From: Pelobacter sp. UBA5610
GTDB lineage: Bacteria; Desulfobacterota; Desulfuromonadia; Desulfuromonadales; Syntrophotaleaceae
DNA length: 5,838 nucleotides
Direction: 5' to 3'
Assembly (NCBI GenBank): GCA_002424645.1
Contig: DIKU01000031.1
Coordinates: 9,102 to 14,939 of the forward strand
Shown: one piece after another, positions 1-5,206 of the stretch
How the letters are laid out: every line of letters begins with the position of its first letter
Numbering within the stretch: the first letter of the stretch is position 1
Notes under the pieces: model-generated
Told to the model about the DNA's origin: nothing
The model's input: only the letters and a program-made list of their open reading frames with translations
The model's database searches: none
Made by a program: the position numbers and the translations under genes

Positions 1-2207
1 ACGAAAAAGACCGGGCCTTCAGCTGAAATATCCAGACCTACCTCGATAGTCGAAGCTCTCTCCGGACTGCGGTATTTTATGGCGTTGTCAATCAGGTTTT
101 GCCAGATTTCCACAAGTCGTGTCCGGTCCCCATATAGCATGACTGGCTCCCCGGCAATGGTTACAGTTGCCGCTGCATCATTCATCGCTCCTGTTACAAG
201 CACCAAGGCTTCATGTGCCACATCCTCAAATGAAACCAATTCCGGCGTACTGGCGGCCAGGCCGATTCGCGATATCTCAAGCAGGTCCGAAAGCAGGGTA
301 TTCATTTTGTTGACAGCCGTGTGCATGTAATGCATGTCTGATTTGATGCGTTCTGTATTACCCGTTGCCAGATCTTTTTCAAAAAAACCCAAAAAGGCTT
401 TCATCGTGACCAACGGACTTTTCAGGTCATGCGACGCTGTGTAGGTAAAACGTTCAAGTTCAGCATTTTTGGCCTCGATCTCCACTTCCTTCTGTTGGCG
501 CTGTTCTATTTCGGCTTGCAGTTCCGCTGTACGCAATGTTACCTGTCGGCGCAGGGTTCGCGACCAGAGGATCGATCCGATCAGCATGATAATAATTGGA
601 ATAGTGGTGAGGAGAGAGTATTTCAGGACATCGCGCCATCCGACGCTCGGTTTCTCGTAGACACCAAGCCACTTGGAGTAGATGTCGCGATATTGGCCAG
701 AACTCTTGATGTTGGCCAAACCTTCGGAGAAGAGAGGGAGTATCCCCTCTTTGTCGCGGGGAGCAGCATAGCAATATTCCGGTGACAGAATCGACTGGTC
801 CGCGACCTTGAGGTTCTTCCATCGATGTTTGTTAATCCAGTAGTGCGCAGGTATTTTGGCCACGAGCGCACAGTCATAATTACCGTTGGCCAACTGGCGC
901 AGCGCCTCTTCCTGCGACTTAACCAGAACAAGTTGTTTGCCATAGCCGCGTTTCACGGCAGTGTCGTGCATGATGTCGCCGTCCATGACAATGATCGTTT
1001 TTCCGGAGAGATCCGCAAGACTTGCGGGGAGGGCATCGCCGGACCTGACCACGATGGCATGATTGACAACCGCATGGGCCGGAGAAAAACTGTAGGTGGT
1101 GTCCCGCTCTTTGGAATAGAACATGCTCTGGATGATGTCTATATCGTTTGCTTCCAGCCCCTTGCGGATCTCGCCCCAAGGCCCGAGGCGGATCTCTACC
1201 GCTATACCCATCTGCTTGGCAATGGCCCGTGTCAGGTCAACGTTATACCCGGCAGGTTGACCATTCTCGTCCAGAAATTCGTAAGGGGGATAATTGTTGT
1301 CCCCGCCGACCACAATGCGACTTTTCTTTCGCTCTACCTCTTCGATGGGGGCGAACCATTTGATCCGCAAGTTGTTGTAGGTGTCATCGGCGATAACGAT
1401 GGACAACCCTTCATTGAGGAGACGGAGTAAGCTATGGTCTCCCTTGCGCACCGCAAAACAGAACGATTGAACAAATTCCGTCAGCGGAGGACCTACGGTT
1501 TTTAGGGTGGTCACATCCAGTTGTTTCATCAATTGCAACGCCAGAAGTTTTTGAATGATGACCGCATCATGCTTGCCGGCAGCCAGTTCGCGTATCGCCT
1601 GCTCAAAGGAGGGGGTAGGGACAATGGTCGCACCCAGGTTTGTCCGGTGGAGAAACTCTTCAGCATTATCGCCGGCCATGACCGCAACCTGCTTGCCGTG
1701 GAGGTCTTCCAGAGAACGAATGCTGGTATCCTCTCCGCGCACCAGAATGGTGCCGTGCATCGTCAGGTAGGGAAAGGTGAAATCGTAGTCCTCTTCACGC
1801 TCCGGGGTTCGCCCTACCAGGGGGAGTACCTGTATTCTGCCATCGGCAAGGTCCTGTTTGATTTCGCCCCAGGGGCCCACTTTAAAGACAACGTCTTTGT
1901 GCATCGCCTTAAGCGCGGCGCGTAAAAGCTCGACGGAAAAACCATCGGCCTGATTGTCTTGCGTGACGATACAAAAGGGAGGGTAGGCATACTCGCTGGC
2001 CGCTGTGACCAGGTTCGCCGGTGTGTTATGTGTTGCGGCCCGACAGATCCCCGGGTGGCAGATAACCAGCGCGAACACCAGCGCAAACCATACAGGCTGC
2101 AGATACCAGACAATGGCGTAAATTTTAACCGGAAAATTTCGTGGGGGCTTCTGGTCAAATGGACAAATCAGCGAGTCGTCATTACTGCGGTAGATTTTAT
2201 GTGGCAT
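1..2207 (-). CDS. Sensor histidine kinase with two periplasmic SBP_bac_3 (Venus-flytrap) domains, BvgS-like; 3' end outside window
   Basis: The frame is open without interruption from ATG 2207 to the window edge: 735 codons, with the end missing. Domain order: a basic, polar N-terminus (1-28); a hydrophobic signal or signal-anchor segment (about 29-50); solute-binding domain 1 (about 66-287, starting near SEYAYPPF); solute-binding domain 2 (about 297-515, starting RIVVGGDNNYPPYEF); one transmembrane helix (about 530-548); a charged, probably coiled-coil linker (550-585); HisKA with FTYTASHDLKSPL, phospho-acceptor His593; and the start of HATPase_c with N-box WQNLIDNAIKY (Asn708). The window ends before the G boxes. 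Both binding domains carry GPWGEI (111-116 and 342-347) and a ligand-type Arg (137 and 368). In this family, periplasmic ligand binding controls the cytoplasmic kinase. There is no HAMP or PAS domain between membrane and HisKA, whereas BvgS has a PAS. An immediately preceding in-frame TAA and an AGGTG ribosome site fix the start. A C-terminal receiver could lie beyond the edge. Ligand unknown. Confidence 0.93.
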   Translation of the reverse strand, partial: MPHKIYRSNDDSLICPFDQKPPRNFPVKIYAIVWYLQPVWFALVFALVICHPGICRAATHNTPANLVTAASEYAYPPFCIVTQDNQADGFSVELLRAALKAMHKDVVFKVGPWGEIKQDLADGRIQVLPLVGRTPEREEDYDFTFPYLTMHGTILVRGEDTSIRSLEDLHGKQVAVMAGDNAEEFLHRTNLGATIVPTPSFEQAIRELAAGKHDAVIIQKLLALQLMKQLDVTTLKTVGPPLTEFVQSFCFAVRKGDHSLLRLLNEGLSIVIADDTYNNLRIKWFAPIEEVERKKSRIVVGGDNNYPPYEFLDENGQPAGYNVDLTRAIAKQMGIAVEIRLGPWGEIRKGLEANDIDIIQSMFYSKERDTTYSFSPAHAVVNHAIVVRSGDALPASLADLSGKTIIVMDGDIMHDTAVKRGYGKQLVLVKSQEEALRQLANGNYDCALVAKIPAHYWINKHRWKNLKVADQSILSPEYCYAAPRDKEGILPLFSEGLANIKSSGQYRDIYSKWLGVYEKPSVGWRDVLKYSLLTTIPIIIMLIGSILWSRTLRRQVTLRTAELQAEIEQRQQKEVEIEAKNAELERFTYTASHDLKSPLVTMKAFLGFFEKDLATGNTERIKSDMHYMHTAVNKMNTLLSDLLEISRIGLAASTPELVSFEDVAHEALVLVTGAMNDAAATVTIAGEPVMLYGDRTRLVEIWQNLIDNAIKYRSPERASTIEVGLDISAEGPVFF

Positions 2208-2282
2208 TTACGCACCTGCCCAATGGCCATCCGGGTTTTTGTCTAGGGGGGCATATGATTGTTATGCAACAGCGGGCATGCG
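2208..2282 (-). other. 75-base spacer between the two minus-strand genes
   Basis: The c-di-GMP gene ends with TGA at 2283-2285 and the kinase starts at 2207. The spacer holds one weak 5-bp inverted repeat (GCATA 2251-2255 with TATGC 2263-2267, 7-base loop). It has no GC-rich stem followed by a T-run on the minus strand, and I see no convincing promoter. It therefore reads as an intra-operon gap, and the two genes are probably co-transcribed. Confidence 0.6.
2213..2217 (-). promoter_or_regulatory. Ribosome binding site of the sensor kinase
   Basis: AGGTG lies 5 bases before ATG 2207, and an in-frame TAA directly precedes that ATG. The next in-frame ATG is about 100 codons further in, inside binding domain 1. 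This supports the start even though it leaves an unusually long 28-residue tail before the hydrophobic segment. Confidence 0.7.
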
Positions 2283-4772
2283 TCAGGGCGATGCCGGGGT
2301 AGAACATTGCTTTGCCTTATGTGTTTCAGCGCTGAGCAAGGCGGCGAATTGTGGGGCCGGCAGGGGCTTGCTGAAAACAAAGCCCTGGTAAGAGTCGCAG
2401 CCGCAACCTGCTAAAAAAGCAAGTTGTTCCCGGCTTTCCACTCCTTCGGCCACAGTATTGAGTTTAAGGTTGTGGGCAATGGCGATGATGCTGGTCGTGA
2501 CGGATGCGCAACTTGGGTCGTTGGCGACGTCGCCGATGAATGAACGGTCGATTTTGAGGGTGTCCACGGGGAACCGGCGGAGGTAGTTGAGGCTGGAATA
2601 GCCCGTGCCAAAATCGTCGAGACTCAGAAACACACCGAGTTGCTTGAGGTCTTGCATGGTTCGCACCGCCCCGACGGCATCGTCCATGATCATGCTTTCT
2701 GTAAGCTCCAGGTCCAGCAGGCAGGGATCAAGTCCGGTTTGGTCCAGAACCACTTTGACCGATTGCGCCAGGTCGTCTTTGCGGAATTGACGTGCCGAGA
2801 GATTGACGGCGACAATCAGTGGTGGCAGCCCTGCGGCTTGCCAGGCTTTGGCCTGCCGGCAGGCCTCCGTCAACACCCAGTTGCCGATATCCACGATTAA
2901 GCCGGTTTCCTCGGCAAGGGGGATGAAATCCACCGGTGAGACCATTCCCCAGGTTGGATGTTGCCAGCGGATCAGGGCTTCGCAACCCGTGATACGATTG
3001 CTTGCCAGATCCACTTTGGGTTGGTAATACAAACAGAATTCTTCACGTTCAAGGGCCAGGCGAAGGGCGCTTTCCAGCTCCATCGTTTCAATGATCTGTC
3101 TGTTCATTTCAGGGGAATAAAACGCGAAGTTGTTGCCGGCGGATTTTGCGCGATACATGGCGATGTCGGCATTGCGAATCAGGGTTGGCCCATCGTCGTT
3201 TTTCGGCGAGGAGAGACAGATTCCCATGCTGGCCGTCACGATGATCTCACGGCCATCGATGATAAAAGGGGCGGCCAGACGCTGCAATAGTTTGTTTGCC
3301 ACCAACGCTGCCGTTGACGTTTCGTCCACCTCTGGGAGGAGAACCACAAATTCATCTCCTCCCAACCGGGCGATGATGTCTCCGGTGCGCACGACCTCTG
3401 AAAGGCGCTTCGCCACGGCACCCAGCAGTTTATCCCCGAAATCATGTCCCAGGCTGTCATTGATCACCTTGAACCGGTCGAGGTCGAGGAGCAGCACGGC
3501 TACCTGTCGATTCGAACCGTAGACACGAACCAGCGACTGGGCCAAACGCTCCTGAAGCAGAGCCCGATTGGCCAACCCGGTTAACTCGTCATGAGTCGCC
3601 ATGTGGCGCAGGCGTTCTTCGTACCGCTTACGCTCGGTGATGTCTTCCTTTACGCCTATGAAGTGGGTGATGTTTCCGGTCTTGTCACGTACCGGGGAAA
3701 TGGATGCCAACTCCCAGAAAAGACTGCCGTCTTTGCGTTTGTTTTCCAGCTCCCCGTGCCACTCTTGGCCTAGGGAAATTGTTTCCCAGAGGTTTTTATA
3801 GACCTCAGGCGGCATGTTTCCCGATTGTAAAATCCGAGGATTCCGGCCGCGCACTTCGTCAAGAGTGTAGCCGGTGATACGGGTAAATTTGGGATTGATG
3901 TACTCGATGGCCCCCTGGAGGTTGGTAATAACCACCGCTGCCGGGCTTTGTTTGACGGCAAGGCTGAGTTTTTGCAACTCGAGTTCCGTTGTTTTTCGTT
4001 CGGTGATATCGATCATGAGGCCGCGCATGCGGACCGGATGCTGACCTTCCATCTCGACACTCACAAAATCCCGCAACCAGACAGTCTCGCCGTCTTTTTT
4101 AATAAAACGATAGTCGAAGGTATGCGCTTTGCCATGTTGCGTTTGCAGGAGGCAATAGCCTGGCGCCCATTCCCTGTCCGCCTCATGCAGGTGATCCGTC
4201 CAGAACTGAAAGTTTGTCCATTCCTCCGGTGCGTAGCTAAGCATCCGGGTGACTTGGGGCGCGATGTAGCTCCATCGGTCATGCACGATATCGTATTCCC
4301 AAAAAATCGCCTCGGTCGTTTCGGCAAGTTGTCGAAACTTCTCCTCGCTCTTCTTTAGTTGATTTTCAACCTGCTGTTTTTCCTTGAGAAGTGTCCATTC
4401 CCTGCGTGTGTGTGCCACCTTCGCAGGCATGTCCTTAAAGGTTTCCGGCGACTTGACAACATAGTCCAGGGCGCCAGCTTTAAGAGCCGCAACGGCCATT
4501 GCCTCATTGCCAAAGGCGGTCATGATTACGATCGGGCAGGGACCATCCGTTGCTGGAAAGGTCAGGGCATCCATGGCGCTGCCGTCGGGGAGATTCATGT
4601 CCATCAAGACAACATCGGGAGGATTTTTTGCTATGACCTCCCGATACGCCAGCAGGGTGCTGGCCTTTTCGATTTTCACCAACGGAGCGGAAATACGAAA
4701 CGCCCGACATATCGCTTCGGTATGGGCGGGTTCATCCTCTACGATTAGCATCTTGATCTCTTCAGCGAACAT
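2283..4772 (-). CDS. Response regulator REC-PAS-PAS-GGDEF-EAL: bifunctional diguanylate cyclase / c-di-GMP phosphodiesterase
   Basis: A complete 829-residue, presumably cytoplasmic protein with no membrane segment. Residues numbered from ATG 4772: receiver domain about 5-118 with the acidic pair Glu12/Asp13, phospho-acceptor Asp58 (VLMDMNLPDG), Thr85 and Lys107, all present. PAS1 with its PAC motif spans about 142-262 (PAS_3-like). PAS2 with PAC spans about 268-382 and ends ITERK. GGDEF spans about 390-550: DELTGLANR, an intact GGDEF signature at 471-475, and a canonical inhibitory site RTGD at 462-465, five residues upstream. EAL spans about 565-815: EAL at 598-600, Asn657 (NLSARQF), Glu689 (LELTES), Asp719/Asp720 (DDFGTG), Lys740, Glu776 and Gln796. 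GGDEF makes c-di-GMP from GTP; EAL hydrolyses it to pGpG. Every motif I know for each activity is present, so both may work, with phosphorylation and PAS signals setting the balance. It is upstream of, and in line with, the sensor kinase. An ATG six codons earlier (4790) is possible but lacks a ribosome site. Confidence 0.95.
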   Translation of the reverse strand: MFAEEIKMLIVEDEPAHTEAICRAFRISAPLVKIEKASTLLAYREVIAKNPPDVVLMDMNLPDGSAMDALTFPATDGPCPIVIMTAFGNEAMAVAALKAGALDYVVKSPETFKDMPAKVAHTRREWTLLKEKQQVENQLKKSEEKFRQLAETTEAIFWEYDIVHDRWSYIAPQVTRMLSYAPEEWTNFQFWTDHLHEADREWAPGYCLLQTQHGKAHTFDYRFIKKDGETVWLRDFVSVEMEGQHPVRMRGLMIDITERKTTELELQKLSLAVKQSPAAVVITNLQGAIEYINPKFTRITGYTLDEVRGRNPRILQSGNMPPEVYKNLWETISLGQEWHGELENKRKDGSLFWELASISPVRDKTGNITHFIGVKEDITERKRYEERLRHMATHDELTGLANRALLQERLAQSLVRVYGSNRQVAVLLLDLDRFKVINDSLGHDFGDKLLGAVAKRLSEVVRTGDIIARLGGDEFVVLLPEVDETSTAALVANKLLQRLAAPFIIDGREIIVTASMGICLSSPKNDDGPTLIRNADIAMYRAKSAGNNFAFYSPEMNRQIIETMELESALRLALEREEFCLYYQPKVDLASNRITGCEALIRWQHPTWGMVSPVDFIPLAEETGLIVDIGNWVLTEACRQAKAWQAAGLPPLIVAVNLSARQFRKDDLAQSVKVVLDQTGLDPCLLDLELTESMIMDDAVGAVRTMQDLKQLGVFLSLDDFGTGYSSLNYLRRFPVDTLKIDRSFIGDVANDPSCASVTTSIIAIAHNLKLNTVAEGVESREQLAFLAGCGCDSYQGFVFSKPLPAPQFAALLSAETHKAKQCSTPASP

Positions 4773-4778
4773 GAAACG

Positions 4779-4784
4779 TCCTTT
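4779..4784 (-). promoter_or_regulatory. Ribosome binding site that sets the start of the REC-PAS-PAS-GGDEF-EAL gene
   Basis: AAAGGA lies 6 bases before ATG 4772, near-ideal spacing. The in-frame ATG at 4790 is preceded by a pyrimidine-rich stretch (TCTCCCCTG) with no Shine-Dalgarno match. The AAAGGA itself sits inside the six extra codons. This favours 4772 as the start. Confidence 0.75.
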
Positions 4785-4816
4785 GCGCATCAGGGGAGAC
4801 CATGAAACATTTCAGG

Positions 4817-4834
4817 AGAGGCGACTTTGCCTCT
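4817..4834 (-). promoter_or_regulatory. Perfect 6-bp inverted repeat in the leader of the c-di-GMP gene
   Basis: AGAGGC (4817-4822) pairs with GCCTCT (4829-4834) around a 6-base loop. On the minus strand it lies about 45 bases before the start codon, so in the mRNA it would form a small stable hairpin; as DNA it could be an operator. No T-run follows, so it does not look like an attenuator terminator. Confidence 0.4.
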
Positions 4835-4849
4835 ATCGTTGTCAATCAT

Positions 4850-4886
4850 CCGAATGAATAGGAGTTTTCTTCATTCAGATATTCGG
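4850..4886 (-). promoter_or_regulatory. Overlapping inverted repeats at the predicted 5' end of the operon transcript
   Basis: GAATGAA (4852-4858) pairs with TTCATTC (4870-4876) across an 11-base loop. Overlapping it, CCGAAT (4850-4855) pairs with ATTCGG (4881-4886). The two pairings share 4852-4855, so they are mutually exclusive as drawn. If transcription starts near 4881, this is the very start of the leader RNA. A DNA operator is an equally fair reading. Confidence 0.35.
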
Positions 4887-4887
4887 G

Positions 4888-4916
4888 ATAGTAGCAGTTA
4901 ATGTTTTGATGGTGAA
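4888..4916 (-). promoter_or_regulatory. Candidate sigma-70 promoter with extended -10 for the minus-strand operon
   Basis: On the minus strand, TACTAT (4893-4888) matches TATAAT at 5 of 6 bases and is preceded by TGC, giving an extended -10. A weak -35, TTCACC (4916-4911, 4 of 6 matches), lies 17 bases upstream. Transcription would begin near 4881, giving a leader of about 108 bases. A weak -35 with an extended -10 fits an activator-dependent promoter. Found by eye only. Confidence 0.4.
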
Positions 4917-4925
4917 ATGAAAAGT

Positions 4926-4941
4926 TGTCAAGATTGTCAAA
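4926..4941 (-). repeat. Tandem TTGACAA direct repeat upstream of the candidate promoter
   Basis: TTGTCAA occurs at 4926-4932 and 4935-4941 on the plus strand (TTGACAA on the minus strand), start-to-start 9 bases. The pair sits just upstream of the candidate -35, where an activator would bind. A third copy (GTTGTCAA, 4838-4845) lies in the leader. The boxes also resemble the -35 consensus TTGACA, but no good -10 is found at the right distance from any of them. Confidence 0.45.
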
Positions 4942-4970
4942 AAATCCCGTAAAAATGAGACTTTTAATGT

Positions 4971-5098
4971 TCATGATTTGCTGTCTTGGTAGTTCCCGCA
5001 TGGTTAGGCAGCGGTCAAAACGATTAGGTGGGGTATCTGTCTAAATCAGGCTTTCGTGTTTATTCGCTATTGGGGAGGGAAGCTCATTAAATCATGAA
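4971..5098. repeat. 10-bp inverted repeat with arms 108 bases apart
   Basis: TTCATGATTT (4971-4980) has its exact reverse complement AAATCATGAA at 5089-5098. The enclosed bases show no gene. It could be paired regulator sites, a decayed small element, or chance in an AT-rich stretch. Confidence 0.3.
5004..5028 (+). repeat. TTAGG direct repeat, 20 bases start to start
   Basis: TTAGG occurs at 5004-5008 and 5024-5028, with a G-rich stretch after each copy. Twenty bases is about two helical turns, so both copies face the same side of the DNA. Weak candidate for regulator half-sites. Confidence 0.25.
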
Positions 5099-5192
5099 GT
5101 GTGAAAATATCTGTGCCAGGCAGAGTAAAATATATAAAGGCGTATTGAAAAAATCACTGACGGTATGTTCTGCATGTCGGAACAGGTAACGC

Positions 5193-5199
5193 AAGGGAG
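5193..5199 (+). promoter_or_regulatory. Ribosome binding site that sets the start of the DUF72 gene
   Basis: AAGGGAG lies 7 bases before ATG 5207. Two in-frame ATGs further upstream (5165 and 5174) have no comparable site in front of them, and the ribosome site would lie inside the coding sequence if either were used. The 5207 start also leaves the usual short tail before the first DUF72 strand. Confidence 0.7.
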
Positions 5200-5206
5200 C
5201 CTGCAG

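Larger units (their letters stand above)
4773..5206. other. Divergent intergenic region (434 bases) between the c-di-GMP gene and the DUF72 gene
   Basis: No open reading frame here looks coding. The left half (4773-4941) reads as the control region of the minus-strand operon: a leader with two hairpins, an extended -10 promoter candidate and tandem TTGACAA boxes. The right half (4942-5206) is AT-rich in places, with TTAGG direct repeats (5004-5028), a distant 10-bp inverted repeat (4971-4980 with 5089-5098) and an A/T tract near 5126-5138 (TAAAATATATAAA). That tract could supply a -10 element for the DUF72 gene, but I found no well-spaced -35. I found no match to c-di-GMP (GEMM) riboswitch motifs and no -24/-12 sigma-54 element. 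Confidence 0.6.

Noticed and set aside
825..1925. Long plus-strand open frames of 201 codons (825-1430) and 134 codons (1521-1925)
   Set aside because: Both lie antisense to the solute-binding domains of the sensor kinase, which reads through without a break in the opposite strand and shows conserved motifs. They are shadow frames.
1..2207. Possibility that the kinase is a frameshifted pseudogene
   Set aside because: I checked the minus-strand reading of most of this stretch codon by codon, from ATG 2207 through binding domain 1, binding domain 2, membrane helix, His box and N-box. It stays in one frame with no stop. It only lacks an end because the window cuts it.
2208..2282. Terminator between the two minus-strand genes
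   Set aside because: The only inverted repeat (GCATA/TATGC) is short and AT-rich and is not followed by a T-run on the minus strand.
4773..4790. ATG 4790 as start of the REC-PAS-PAS-GGDEF-EAL gene
   Set aside because: It has no Shine-Dalgarno match in front, while ATG 4772 has AAAGGA at ideal spacing and leaves a normal receiver N-terminus.
4839..4845. TTGACA on the minus strand near 4845-4840 as a -35 box
   Set aside because: The position 17 bases downstream reads GCCTCT, which is not a -10 element. The upstream extended -10 promoter is a better candidate.
5165..5206. Upstream in-frame ATGs at 5165 and 5174 for the DUF72 gene
   Set aside because: Neither has a ribosome site, and the extra residues fall before the first conserved strand. 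ATG 5207 has AAGGGAG 7 bases upstream.
4773..5206. c-di-GMP (GEMM) riboswitch or sigma-54 promoter in the divergent region
   Set aside because: On neither strand did I find the GEMM core motifs or a GG-N10-GC element in a -24/-12 context.
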